Shown: positions 9,801 through 37,933, counted from the stretch's first letter. The stretch: 64,000 bases of DNA from Amia ocellicauda (GCF_036373705.1 NC_089867.1:9883001-9947000); one strand, 5' to 3'. The notes: generated by a model not told the origin, from the letters alone. Program-made: numbers and translations.

Positions 9801-12240
9801 TCTGGTATGGACATCAACATCCAGATACTGTTGGTGTCTCTACATTGTGAATAGCAGCCCATTCTCTCTGTTCTTTTTACGAACTCAACTGGTTTCTTTC
9901 TCTGCATTGGCTTGGTTTGTAAAGTATTCTCCAGATCCATTGTAAGCAAACAAGCCGACTAGCAAGTGAGTAACACTGTACAGGAAACAACTAAATCACT
10001 TTTCTTTGTTTTTCTCACCTCTCTACACTTCCTGTCACTGAACAGGTGCCCCAAGATCAGTTGAAATCTCATTCTCCAGGACTCTAATGCCCTGTAACTT
10101 TGATTTTAAGGTGAATTGAACAGAAGGAAGAATCTGACTAGACCAATGCTTATCAAGTGTAACGTGTTCTCACACAACAGACATTTGATCCATAATACTT
10201 CAATTATTCCTCCTATTAAAGTCTCCTGTTGCTTTTAAAGTAGCCTATATATTTTGTTAAATTGTCCATGGAAATACAAATGGAATTGAGGCATTGATTT
10301 ACTTAATCCTGAATATTCCACTGTTTTGTTTTGCTTTTCAAGTCAAAATTCAAATTCTGTCTCCAAATTATAAATACATAAAACAAAATATGAAAAGGAG
10401 TACAATAAGCATAAGTATTTGTGCAAAATAAATCTTACTGCTTTTCAACATTGTATGTAGATGTTTTATATTCCACAAGATGTCACTCTAGCAAACCTTT
10501 CAATGTCAAACCCATTTTATCATAGTTCGACAGGAAAAGCAACCTTTTAAAAATCTATATGGACATTTGTTTGTCTTTCAATCCTACTTTACAATTAACA
10601 CATTCAGTAGGATTTTTTTTCAATATTTAGTCAATAACCAGAGAAAAAAAATGCATACACAATTTGGTTATGCAGTTACGTGGGTGTTGTTTATCTTTGA
10701 TGCTAAACGAAAAATCCTCCTGTGAAATCTAGTTTTCTAGCTAACAAAGAACTTAAGACAATGGACCATGAAATACGATTTTGAATACTGAGTTCAATGC
10801 CTAGAAGGACACATGTTAAAGTTAATATTTAGGTTATCTAAGCATTTATAACATCTATTGGAATTCCCAAAGCCATTATCTCAGTTTTTTATTTGCTTGC
10901 TTGTTTGTTTGTTTTGTTATGCTTTTGCATTGTTGCATGCTTTACATAGCAAAGGGCAAGAAAGAAGAATAAATTGTTGGTTTAAAATGTAATTTCCTCT
11001 GCTGAAAGAACATTATGGTGTCCAGTGTCTTTAGCCAACAGGCCAGCTGAGTCCCTATGGGCTCAGAGGATGCCATGAAATACTCATTCTGAAGTAGTGT
11101 CTCTGCCTGCTGCATTAGCCATTTGGTTGAAAACTAATCGGTGGAAGTTTCAAGTTTCAGAAAGCTGATAGCTCCCAATCCACCATTTCTATCTGTGAAC
11201 CAGCTAATTATAAAAACAACTTGGGAAGTGCTTAAAGCGATGACTTGGCCACTGCTTCCATTGGCCTTGTCCCATGAGATAAAGAAGTGTGAGATATTAA
11301 AGGTAATCCCCAAAGGATGTCTCTGTGTAATCTAGATAGTCCATGAGGCCTGCTGTCCCTACTTTTTACATTTTTATTCAATAGGCTGGATTAGGCTTTA
11401 GTATGCTGAAAATACAAATTCCACTTATCTAATATGGCATGCTCTTCTAATGGAAGTTCTTAATGTGCAAATTAAGTCATTTTTCATTATATATACTACA
11501 GAATATGGAAATTCAGGATAAGCCACTGCTGCTGTCAACTACATCAAGCTTGTGACTATGTACATTTCATGCCTCTGTAACTTTCTCGCTCATCATTATT
11601 TACGATTCAATCAGGATTATCTGTCATCATGGTAGTATCCACATTAATGTAGGACTGTTTAGAAACAAACTGTATTCTCAGTTACAATAAAAGTGACTCC
11701 AAAATGACACAATACATTATTTACCATTAACTTCTATTGGACATAAAATAACGTAAACCAACCAAAACAAACCATAAATGCATCCAACAAGTTTGTAGAG
11801 TCAATCATTTGCGAAGCAACGAAAAACATTTAGCTTTTGTCTCTCTGTATGTCCCCTTAGGGTTTCCGTAGAAATTACTATTTACGCAGCCATTTTGAAA
11901 TCTGACTGACAACTTCAGGTAGCTTGTCGGGCGTAACTGTCAGTGTAGCGGCAAGTACACTTTTATTTCACCTTTGCCGGTTATTGTTATAATAATTTAA
12001 CAATTTTAAATGTGTTGTAAAATACCAATATGTGCAAATTCACAACCGATATAAATTGTGAAAGGAAAATACACTATAATACCAAAATCATTGTTTTAAA
12101 CAAATAAAGATTGTTCTTCAACACTGTCATTACTGTATTATAAAGTAATTTGCAGGATTATCCAATCAGTACAACACTAGTAATATAATGCATTACAAAT
12201 AATAAGTAGGCTTACAGATATAATAAAGCTGCACCTGTCA
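9801..12240. other. Intergenic DNA with nothing recognised
   Basis: AT-rich DNA without a coding frame, tandem repeat or transposon that I can identify. A (TTTG)n-like run occurs near 10895-10915. Confidence 0.5.
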
Positions 12241-13324
12241 GTATCTAGAGCTCGGAGGCGGGACAACAATGCTGCCCCAGAGTGGCGTTGAGGGCATAAA
12301 TTAGAGATGGGCTGGTAAACACAGACGGCGGAAGTTACGACACCCTGCGTCTAGAACTTCTGGTTTCGTGAACCCGGAAATTGAAAAGAGTAAATTGGTG
12401 TTTTGCCAGGCCGGAGTGCGGACATGCAACCAGACAGCACTGCTCTGGGGTTGTGATTATTGTTTCCCAAAACAACCCTCGTCTAAATGACCTGAAACGG
12501 TTGAATTGCGTTACACAAACCTACCATACATAACATGTAGTCTGTGTTAGGCGAAGGCCCCTGAACTTCACACATGCGCAAAGTGCTCTTACTGATGATG
12601 TCATCCGAATCGGCGGGTTCGGGTAGGACACGTGTTCATTCAAAGAATCGGAGAGCAAACAGGGAAAGGTCAGAGATCGATAGCGTTATTTACAAGCCTA
12701 AAGGGTTGGTTTTGACATACTTGCAATACTAACGTTTGGATATAGTTGTCTATTTTGAAATAATATGTATGGGCGCTCCTGAGCTATAAAAGTATATGTA
12801 GTTAATTTACAGTTTAACTAAGGTAGTTGCCAAAGTTGTTGTTTTTTTGTAGTCAGAATTCATTTTGGATTGTGTTTTTTACGCGAAGGCAGATTCAAAA
12901 TGTTTTTAGTTTGGGAACGTTAATATACTATATATATTTTTTTTTTTTCATTGTTTTATATGATACAATATGCCATTTCCTTCCTATATACGACATTGTT
13001 AGTGGTTGTATTTGAGACGTGGAACAGGAATATCTGTGTTGAAAGCGGTCATGGTTATAGTTGTCCTTCTTTATTTGATGTCCACCTAATTGTGATTGTG
13101 CAGACGCGGTTCTTCCCTCCCCCGAAAAAAAATGTTTTTTTAAGCCGTGGCATTTTGGCAGTGAGCGACATGTTTGGTTATTATGTGAAATGCATTTACA
13201 AAAACTAAATATCTCTCTATGTATATATATATATATTCGTGAAAATGTTATCAAAGTAGAATGTAAACCTATTGTTTACCATTTTTATGGGTTAAAACAT
13301 TAGTTGGTATTGTTAACTTGAGAC
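12241..13324 (+). promoter_or_regulatory. Putative TOPAZ1 promoter and 5' UTR
   Basis: A local rise in GC and CpG content stands out from the AT-rich surroundings. Motif matches: ETS-type CGGAAGT (12329-12335) and CCGGAAA (12374-12380), a MYB-like AACGGTT (about 12497), NRF1-like CATGCGCA (12573-12580), CRE-like TGATGTCA (12597-12604) and E-box CACGTG (12629-12634). No TATA box is obvious. These are typical of a broad vertebrate promoter; single motif matches carry little weight. A TGA lies in frame just before the TOPAZ1 ATG (13319-13321), fixing the coding start at 13325 unless an upstream exon is spliced in. Confidence 0.45.
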
Positions 13325-28304
<14,980 letters not shown>

Positions 28305-29524
28305 AAATGTCTATTTTTGTTAAGAAGGAATAATTTGTAGAAATGTTGTAATTTAATAAGTGTGTAAGATATATGTACATTTCCATTAATGTATACCACC
28401 ATAAGAGTGCAAGAAATATATTCAGAAAATACTTGGCATTTGTTTTATTTCATGTATATGTTAATTGTATCTCAAGTGCCTTTAAGCTTGAGCCTCTTTA
28501 AAGTTTTGTTTTTGTGTAAAAGTTTAAGCAATTCTGTCATCAGCCTCCTCCCACCTATCAGTTTCAGAATGCTTACTTTTTTGATATAATGTACATCCTG
28601 TCTTTCTACTGTTGGAATTTTATTGGGTGCTTAATGTATAGAAAAAGTTGAGCCTTTTTTATTCCATTCCCTTTGTTTTTTTTGTGTTGTTTTTTTTCTC
28701 CCCATATGTGATTGTGTAGGAAATATCAAAGTCAAGCAGAGAGTTAATAGTGCCAGCTGAAGATTGTTCTTAAAGTGAGATGGTTGTACTGAAAAGCAGC
28801 ATATTATTGCTGCACTCTGGTTTTGGTTTAATATTAAAATAGATTTACCATGTAAGTCTTGCAACCTAATATACTACTTTGAATTAAAGGGCATCTTTAT
28901 ATATATTTGATTTCAAATGTGTTTTATTTCCCTGCTAGATATATTTTTGCCTGTATTTTCACTTGAACTTGTCACATCTTGCGCAATCTGGTTTGCAGGA
29001 TTGAGTGAGCCTATATATGTGGTTGTAATATGTGGTTCCTTCAGCCTAATTTTTTCTTGGTAAATATCTTGTAGTCCCATATATTTTGTCCTTGCATTTG
29101 GGTGGAGTCTGGTAATTTGGAAAACTTTTCTGCAACTACATTTTATGCACAGTGGAGATTTATGCAAATGTTACATTTTATAACTTCCATCATTTTTATA
29201 ACTTGACAATCTTTCAATTCCTTGCTTATGCTTTGCCATTCACCTTGACAGTTATGCAGTTGTAATATTGCATATAAACTATACATTGATTGTACACTTC
29301 CATAGCAAGAACATGCTGTAATGCATTCCAAGTGTTGCATGACTAATGCAGTATTGTTTAAGAACTAAATATTTTGGTGTACTGTATGAGATTTCATCAT
29401 TTATTTTTATTTTTTTCCTCAGATGAAAACATAGAAAGCTACACTCCGGATGTCTTAATGGTATTTGTTTAAAGTGATGTTGCATGTGTTTTTGCAATGT
29501 ACAGGTACATGTAAAGAAAATAAA
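28305..29524 (+). other. Probable TOPAZ1 3' UTR
   Basis: T-rich, non-coding sequence directly after the TOPAZ1 stop. Several poly(A)-type hexamers occur (ATTAAA near 28882, AATAAA at 29519-29524). The true end cannot be fixed without transcript data. Confidence 0.5.
29519..29524 (+). terminator. Candidate poly(A) signal for TOPAZ1
   Basis: AATAAA followed within 20 bases by a T/GT-rich stretch (GATTTTTTTTGTGTGC), the usual arrangement for cleavage and polyadenylation. It gives a 3' UTR of about 1.2 kb; earlier ATTAAA hexamers could give shorter forms. Confidence 0.45.
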
Positions 29525-30326
29525 CTGTCCTGATTTTTTTTGTGTGCAAATTATTTGACATGGTGTCCATTATTTAACACTGTGGTCAAAATAAGAAAAT
29601 TGGATGAAGTCAATCAAATGGACAAAATAGTGGAGTGGATTTATGTATCTAGATTTTATTTTATTTTATTGAATTTAGTAACACATTTTTTAAGAATAGA
29701 TTAAAATATTCTAGTAGTTAAACTGGGTTATACAAATACAAGTGTATAGTGTATACAACCAACAGAACACCAGTGATTAGATATCTTGATTGGTTGTAAC
29801 TTGCAGCATTGCATTATTTTCATGGCAGGGTAATCTGCTTTTAGTACTTGCTGGCATCCTTCCTACTGGGAAATGCTTTAAACTTCCCTGTGTATTATGA
29901 TGTAAGTACTTAGTCCTAGATTTTGAAGATAATCCTCCTAAATGAAGTTGATTAAAAACCTGTAATCTCATCAGTATTCTTTCAGGTTCATCAGGTTTTA
30001 GTGATTTTATATATATATATATATACACAAAAATATGATGGACCTAGCACCACACAGTACATTGTGTGCCTCTGTTGTGCACAAATTATGACAAGATGTC
30101 AGAACTGTATACTAAATTGTCATTTCGATGCTCACCGACAGATGGCTCTAAACTGCTTAACCCAAGACGTTATCACAGGAGAAAGTGATTGCTTTTGTCT
30201 GATATACTTGTCCGCAAACACATTTGTTTCTACTTTGCTGTCGTAGGGGGGCTCTTTAACAATGCGCCCCTAAAGGTGTGTGTTTGAAATCCGAACTGTA
30301 ATCATGAATCGGTTCGTGTTACCCGG
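29525..30326. other. TOPAZ1-TCAIM spacer and TCAIM promoter region
   Basis: AT-rich spacer with a TA run at 30009-30025. From about 30230 CpG density rises towards the TCAIM start region; no TATA box is seen, as expected for a housekeeping mitochondrial gene. Confidence 0.4.
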
Positions 30327-32065
30327 ATGGCCGGTCTGTTGTGTTGTGATTTAGCGGATGTCGGTGCGCGACTAGTCGGGTCTGTCGCCGTGTTTATTTT
30401 CGGCAGGTTATGTAGGTTACGTTGGAAGTAGCCGATGGTATTTGCGTCGCAGTTTTGCTGCTGCATGTCTTGCAGTGTAATCCGTTGTTGTGTTTGTTTA
30501 GACCGTAGACACAAACAAACACATAGAAACATCTCGACGTTCCGCAAACACATCTAGTGTAATGTCACACTTCCTGTAATGATGATTGGTCTGTGATTTT
30601 GTGCAGTCGTGTGTATACTTGTGCAGTCCAGTATAGACCCATCTCGTTGGCTTTCAAGGGGTTCAGCTATTTTTACTGTCCACTCCCATTTCTAGGCCAC
30701 AATGCAACAGCTGAGGAGAGCGCACAACAAAGACCACTGTTGTTTGATTGCTTTTTTGAGAAGAAACCCTACACCCGTGGATGTCCAGATTTAGACGCTG
30801 TGTGTGATGTCTGTGACCTGCTTCTTGCGACATGTGGCAAGGTATCTAATCTGTGTCCAATAAGTTAATAAGTCAAAATCAAGTGTAGTATTAGTGATGG
30901 TGTTGGACATTTAGATTGCACAAATATTTGCTATCTTTGACATTGGCAGTCCAAGTTTGTGTTTCTGTGGTATAAAAACTAGATTGACAGGTACCTATAT
31001 TGATTGAACTAATTAAACGATTTTCAAATGAATGCTTTTGACACTTTAGTCTAGAGTAGATTACTATTAGTGGTATATATTGTGCATAGTTGGATACAAA
31101 CGTTTTCCAACCACCTGCATGAAAGATGTATATTGGGAAACATGCCTCTCTCATGCAGGTGGTTTGTGTGTGTTTATAAAATATATACTGTTGTGGAAAA
31201 GACTTACTCATTCAGGAGTAACAATGTTTTGAGCATCTACTGTTCACTCAAAGCCACTCAATTGTCAAGGTGTGCTGTCCAGAAGCATAATCGGCAAGCA
31301 AAGAGAAACATCTGTCATTGACAAACCCAGGACTGAAAGGCCCAGCTGACAGCAGAACTGGCAGGTGTCGTTGTCCGTCCATCACCAGTACAAAGTTCAC
31401 TCTTGAAAATCGGAACTTGAAGGATGTGTTGCAGTCAGACCCTTTATTCAGAACGGGGCACACGGCTTTAAGGCTAAAATACGCACAAGCTCAGTGATTT
31501 GAACTATGGCGCAATGGTCAAAGGTGTTTTGGATAGACGAGTCCAAAGTCCATACATTTTGTTTAATTGGATCTAATCTCGGACAGTATGTGAGACAACA
31601 AACAACTGAAACTTTCTAGAGCTTTTGCTTGAAGCCAACAATTATGCATGCAGGAGATTCAGTTCAAGTTTGGTGGTGCATATCATCAGGTAGTGTTGGA
31701 AATTTGGAAAACCATTCCACAAGATTTCATTTAAAAATATATTTAAGTGGTTTTGAAGGGAAAGGGAGGACATATCTCCCTGTTAGTTTATATCAAAGTA
31801 TATTGTGTATGCATTTGGTTATTTGAATAAGATGTTCTCTTTTGTAAAGGTGTATTTGTATTTAACACAAACTTCCTTATGCATCAGAATATACAAATGC
31901 ACAATGTCAAAGTTTTTTGCATAGCAGTGTTTGTGTGTGTCTATATATACACACACACATACATACATACATACATACTGTACATACATACAGCGGCTCT
32001 CAAAATGTTTCCGAGGTTTCCAGGCAATGACAGAGAAGTGAATACTTTTGAGAGCCACTGTATGT

Positions 32066-32101
<36 letters not shown>

Positions 32102-35100
32102 TTTTGCTGATGCTCAGTCCTTTTGGTTTCTGTATTCTTGTGATCAGTTGTTTCCTTTTTGCAGGGTCACTTCAAACAGTCATATTGCTGTGCAGGTCTT
32201 CCAGAATCGATTGCTGTCAGGGGCAGATGCAGTCAATGCGTTGCGACCCTTCTACTTTGCAGTGCATCCAGATTTCTTTGGCCAGCACCCAAGGGAAAGG
32301 GTAAACATTTACAAAGCAGGGCTGCATTGGTTTAGTGGTCTGAAGACCTTGTGGAAAAAGTCAACATGATGTCTGGGTAAACACTAATAGAACTGACATT
32401 GCATGTACAATGTTTAAGCTGACAACAAATTATATTTTAGTCTTTAGTGGTACAATGCACCTTCCATTTATTGATAATTGAGTAGACTGTGCTCACAGAG
32501 CTGACCTGAATTGCTTTGAAAGCTCCTTGGTCTTCATGGTTGTGTCTTTGCTTGAAATTCATTATCTGATCAAGGAACCATGAGGACCACTATTATTGCA
32601 CACAGACAGGCCATTCAACTAATTTTGTGGCTTGTTACGATCATTAACTGAATTAATTTAAGTTTGCCACACCAAAGGGTGACTTTTCAATTTTGATTTC
32701 ATATTAATTTTTGTTTTTGCATTGTTTGGAGTGGGTTGTGTGTATAACATATAATAATTCCTACTTCAAAGTGTCATGACTCATGGGAATACTAATACTC
32801 ATGGGAAGTCAATAATGGCTTAAATAAAGTGTTACTAAAAGTGCACTTAACTATATGTTTCCAAAAATTAAGTAGAAATATCTGCATTTAATTACTTCAT
32901 TGTTACGGACAATTGTCATGCAATACCTGTGTCTTAAGACTCCTGTCTTTCATTGCAGGAGGTGAATGAAAACTCGCTCAAGAGGCTGAATGGATATATA
33001 GAAAACCTTCAGAAGCCAAACTTACGGCACCTCAAACCAACCCAGCTTACATTTTACGTCAGAGAAACAGTGAATGAAAAGCATGGTGTTAAACCTGAAG
33101 TTCTTCCTTCAGGTAGGTATAAGAGCTGTTGCATTGGTGTACAGTAATCTCTTGCTTTAGTCACATTCCTGTCTGCTTTAATCAAATAATACTGCATTTC
33201 TTTGCAAACTGTTAACCCAGAAACACAGTAATTGTATTTTTACTTCCCTCTTTTAGTAAACGAATGTGACCTAGTGCCTTTAGCTGGGTGGGTTTTCTTC
33301 TTCAGGGTTTCGGGCCGTCAGCTTCACGTTGCAGTCGAGGGATATTCGAAGCACGGTACTGGATGTTCTCACGTCCTGCAGCTTACCAACAGAGCACATG
33401 CAGGCCTTGAGTGCCAGCGTTGACTCGCCCAAGCAGACGCATGTGGCCGGAGAGCCATTCTACAGACCCATCCGATGGGACAAGACTTATTACTCGTTCA
33501 CCGGATTCAGGGACCCTGAGGAGGATCTTGAGAAGGCCAAGAGAGTGGAAAATACGCTGAGGTACTGTGTTGTTTTTGGAGTCATTCATGTCTTATTATT
33601 TAACCTGCGGATCATTTTGTGGTTTTGTGTGCTATGATTTTTTCAGTCTTAACACTTCGTAGGATGCATACTCTTTTCAAAATGAAGCACTACATTATAC
33701 AAGTGAGGATGGTTGCATGTGCTAAAATTCAAATCAGATATCTGTTGACCTCCAGGGTTAGTATTTCAGTGTTACACATTCTTGGTTGGCTTGCTTCCTT
33801 TTTTTTCTCTCACTAAGCAGAAATCATAAGATCTAAGGTCAATTATTAGTTAATTGTATTTATTTGCAGGCACTTAGAAGTGGAACGCAGTTATAGACTC
33901 ACCTATGCACTGCACTCGCTCAAAACCAGGCTGGCAAAATCAAGGTTCTCGCTCTTATTGACCTTCCTTGGCTTGTTTCATAGCTCCTGGTTGAGCAGTA
34001 ATGAAGCCAGTGCCACAAAGAAGCAGAAGGACAGCCTACCCCACCGTGCTGAACTGAAGAGATTGAAAAAAATGCTGTGCCACAAACTGAGGCTTGCAGA
34101 CATAAGGTATTCTCCTTGTCTGGTTACTAAGACCATGAATACACACACGTGGGTTTACCTGTTATGAAAATATTAGGTGTGGTCCTCTGGTATAGTTAGT
34201 CAAATAAATAATGAATGCATCATATAGAGTATAATTGTGCCAGTGTAACAATAGCAAATACACATTGTGACCTTTTTAATAGTCAACCCTGCCAATAGAG
34301 AACTGAATCTGTGTAATTGTGTCGCCTATTCTATTCAGTTCATTTAGTCTGCTTGTGCTTATTTAGAGGTACATTGTAACTGTGGAGGAGCGAAATGAAC
34401 AGCAGCCTTCTGACTCATTTGTGTAGGTGTCTAATTTTGCTGGATCAGTTAAGGGCTTCGCTTGACTGATTTAGAAATGGATAATAGATAGCTGCATTTT
34501 GCCAGGAAAGTGTTACAGTGTAACGGAACACAGAAAAATGTAAAAGGGAAAATGTGTTACTTTGGCGAGTGAAAGTTGTCTGACTAACGGGTATATTATA
34601 ACTGAGACACTGGGTGTCACAGGTTCAACTATATTAAAATAACACTTTTTAAATATGTTCTCCAGAGAAAGTGGACTAGCTTGTCTGTGTTTCAGTTTAT
34701 TCCCTTGACACTTTGAACTAGATACTTGGCTGCATTGCAGAAAAAGTATTACAATTATGTCGTAAGACTGGAGTATCACAGCTGTATCATATGAAGTACA
34801 AGAAGGAAATCAAAAGAGAAATAATGTAAACGTGCCCAAGCAATAGATGCAGTCAAAAATAATAATTGTGTTCTAAAAGTGATCTTCATTCAAATTAGGT
34901 TACTATCATTTTTGGTTTGCTGTCCTGTAAAACATGGAGAATGGCTGTAGATATATGTTTTTTGCAGCAACCTAATCACAACCTGTGTACAATTTAAAGC
35001 TCTCCAAGTCCCAGTATTTAAGAGACTTGCATCTAGACTTGCATCTTAAGCAATGGATTTGTCACTACAATTCTCACTGGTGGTGAAGATCATAATCTAT

Positions 35101-36495
35101 AATTTAAATGAAGCTAAATGCAGAGTGTAGGTTTCTTTTTAAGGCAAGTGTTCAATGCGTGCATGTATTTTTTATGAGATAAGAATGTGGTCACCTGATA
35201 CAAGGCACCTCCTTCGGCTGAGATATTGACATTATCTGATGTGGTGTCCTCTTTCAGCTGAGTCATTGTAAGTGATTGAATCCTATGGTGGTTGTGAAAG
35301 GTTATATATCGGTTGTAAACCAATGGTGCACAAAGTGTAGGACCTGCATCCTTCTCTTCTCATTGCATTGTTTATTGAAGAAAACTGTAACAGGTGGGCT
35401 TTGGTGACCAGACCACCAACCCCAACACTTACAGACTGAAGATGTCTCACCCTCAGCACCTTGGATACCAGCACAAAAAATCAAAACAGAAAACCTCCTT
35501 TCCCTCAGGAAACAGGGAACTCACTGTTACCCTCAGCTGTACTGGTTGGTTTAATGTACTACGCATCTCAAGTTATCTAGAAGGACTTATTTAACATTCT
35601 TTGCAGGTAGTAATGTGTCCAGCAGTTTATAGTGCTGTCTTGGCAAGGCTGCTGAGAGGCCTTCACCAAAGAACAGAATGGCAGGTACACATTATAACAG
35701 ATTGGACTCTGTTTGTCTGTGCTAGGAAAGTAGCTGTGGGATACTAATAATACAGCCTCACCTGCAGAGTGACAAGAAGAGTCTCAACAAAGGTTTATTT
35801 ATTTATGTAAATAGATGCTTCAGCATAATCTTGCACAGTTTTCAATTGTGCCTTAGGGTAAAGTAAAATAAAACCTATGGTGAAGTAACAATGTAAAAGT
35901 ATTTCAAAGATGCAAATGAAAGAAAGTGAATATCAGACCAGATGGCCATTCAAAGCCCTCTTTTTGCATGCATATTATTTTCATTTCTTGAGGAAAATAG
36001 ATGCACTAGGAAAGTGTAGATGCGGGGTAATACTGCAGAAAATCATTCTTGTAACCAGGTTATTCCCTCTCTCCCCCGCAGGTGGCAGCGTAGCTGGGGT
36101 ATTGCTCACCGGTGTAGCCAGTTACACAGTCTGAGCCGTCTGCATCAGCAGAACCCAGAATCACTTCTCAATGTTGAAGGTATGATTTTCTCTGTCACCC
36201 CCTGCCTTATGGTGAAGCCATGTAAACTACTTTCTACAGTTGAACTGTCATCGGACATCTTAGTTCACTTGTTATTTTGTAAGTGTGTTAAAATATCACC
36301 ATTTCTGCTCACAAAATCATGAGAATTTAAGGATTGGGTCCAGTGTTGGGGATGGAATGTGGATGTGTATTCTACCTTGCAGGATTGAGTGATAGTTTGC
36401 AGGGAGCTACAAATGTCTGAAAGGCCTACTGTAATTTCAATTATGAACACAGTATTTGAACTCTAAACTACAGTGTATGTTAGGAAAGGTTATAT

Positions 36496-36546
<51 letters not shown>

Positions 36547-37933
36547 GATACTGTAATGTATCTTATTCCTTTATTTGCTAGGGCATACAATAATATTCAC
36601 TGACCAATCAGGAATGAATGCTGCTGGTCATGTGATGTTGGGAACAACAGATGTTCATCATCAGTGGGCCAAAGTAAGAACTGCAGATTTTTCCTTAGCA
36701 CAACACTGTGAAATTGAACTGCAATTTACACTGCTATCAGACCTAACCCTTATCACACGCATACAGCTGGGGTCAGTTTAGATGTACAGTTGATTTGGAC
36801 TACATTGAAGGAGGGGCTTGGATTATGGTGAGGTTTCATGAGATATTACAGGTCAGGGTGGGAACATTAAGGTCATCATTGGACTATTTTAGCTAATGTT
36901 TTGCATGCAAATTAAGACTAGGTTTACATGTAGGTCTGAGCTACCGTTACGGTTATATTCCCCAGTGATATTAGACTTTCATTAGAGGTAGGATTATGTT
37001 TCTACTAAGTTAACTCAGGCGCATGTCATTTTAAGAGACTTTTTTCTCCAGCTCTTTGAGAGGCTGCCGAGTTACAGCAGCTTGCTGGCACAGAGCGAGT
37101 TGCTCAAGGATCGCATCAGCCAGCTCCTGGGGGGGATACAGGTGATCCACATCGAGAGACTGCAGCCCCTGCTAACGATAGAGGAGTACTTCAATACCTT
37201 GAGCGCCTTTCAGAAGAGGCTCTCGTCCTGCTGGGTCCCCTTCCACCCCCGGAGCCTGCAGGGACTACAGATGACCCTGGAGAAGTAATAGTTCTTTAAG
37301 AAATTTTAATAATAGTAAATGTTATAATCGGAATAATAGAGCAGTCTCGGCTGGCGTGTGATCTTCACTGATGGCAGCCTCCACGCATTCCCTTTGCAGC
37401 GACCGCTCCAGCCCCCGCCTGCACGAGCTGGGCCACTTCATCATCCCCTCGGCCTGCGAGCCCACGACCCTGCAGTGGTTCATTCAGACCAAAGCACCGG
37501 AGGCCCGGCGCAGGATGAAGAGAAGAGACGAGTGAGTCTGCACCGGGAAATTGGCGGTTCGCAGATTTTCATATTGCAGATGGAATTCCTTTAGGTGTCC
37601 AGTGGTGTTGGCCCCAGATCAAATCAGTGTCTAGAGGTTGCCAAGCTCGAGAGATGTGCAAGACCTGAATACATCTGTATGGTGTGTTTCTTTTTCTCTA
37701 AATCTAGGCTAGAAGCAGAGGAAAATGACCTGGTGCTGTACTGCTTGGAGAGTCTGTCCTTGAAACGGTTGTACAAGGAGCCCAGCGTGAGCAGCAAGCA
37801 GATGATACCCTGCTGCCGGAGGCTGATGGAGGAACGCTGCCCCTACGTGCAGGGGATGCGTCTCTGTGTCTCGCATTTCTACTCTGTCCTGCAGGATGGG
37901 GACCTCTGTATTCCCTGGGACTGGAAGAGCTGA
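30327..37933 (+). CDS. tcaim: TCAIM, mitochondrial T-cell activation inhibitor (first exon tentative)
   Basis: TCAIM is a mitochondrial matrix protein (domains DUF4460 and DUF4461) first described as lowering T-cell activation. Coding exons: 30327-30406 (tentative), 32165-32300, 32959-33112, 33306-33561, 33984-34106, 36082-36179, 36582-36673, 37052-37284, 37400-37531, 37708-37933. Introns are GT-AG, phases agree, and the total is 510 codons including TGA; the human protein is about 496 residues. Exon 2 encodes NALRPFYFAVHPDFFGQHP with an HPD triad (residues about 61-63), as in J domains of Hsp70 partners. Later exons encode family-typical strings: PTQLTFYVRET, WDKTYYSFTGF, SWGIAHRCSQLHSLSRL, GHVMLGTTDVHH, LLGGIQVIHIE, LHELGHF and CVSHFYSVLQDGDLCIPW. 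The first exon is chosen for its Kozak context (cggATGG), CpG-rich setting and fitting phase, and would supply the targeting leader; a second donor at 30416 fits equally well. The 3' exons are certain, the N-terminus is not. Confidence 0.9.
30696..30841 (+). other. Exon-like open frame in the first TCAIM intron
   Basis: A 146-base stretch between a good acceptor (CCATTTCTAG) and a donor (AAG then GTATCT), open throughout in one frame with a Cys-rich tail (CDVCDLLLATC). Its phase does not fit the TCAIM exons as coding sequence, so it could only be an alternative 5' UTR exon, part of another transcript, or chance. The peptide is not recognised. Confidence 0.25.
31195..31735 (+). mobile_element. 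Heavily decayed Tc1 transposon in TCAIM intron 1
   Basis: Broken + strand coding traces of a Tc1 transposase: a stretch encoding FWIDESK around the first catalytic Asp (about 31527-31547), then VWWCISS (about 31671-31691), the conserved strand before the second Asp. Stops and frameshifts interrupt it and terminal repeats are not visible. Old and inactive. Confidence 0.6.
31938..32100. repeat. CA/CATA/TA repeat tract with a tiny inverted-repeat insert
   Basis: A compound microsatellite: TA and CA units from 31938, CATA units to about 31990, and TA and TG units at 32062-32100. Between them, 31992-32061 begins CAGCGGCTCTCAAAA and ends TTTTGAGAGCCACTG, imperfect inverted ends of 15 bases. That 70-base piece looks like a minimal Tc1-end-derived MITE flanked by TA. 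Confidence 0.6.
36497..36545. repeat. TA microsatellite in TCAIM intron 6
   Basis: About 23 TA units, ending roughly 35 bases before the acceptor of exon 7 (36580-36581). Length changes here could affect the branch-point spacing. Confidence 0.9.

Noticed and set aside
12827-13254. Open frames just upstream of TOPAZ1
   Set aside because: Low-complexity and hydrophobic by T-richness; they overlap the presumed 5' region and end before the TOPAZ1 start.
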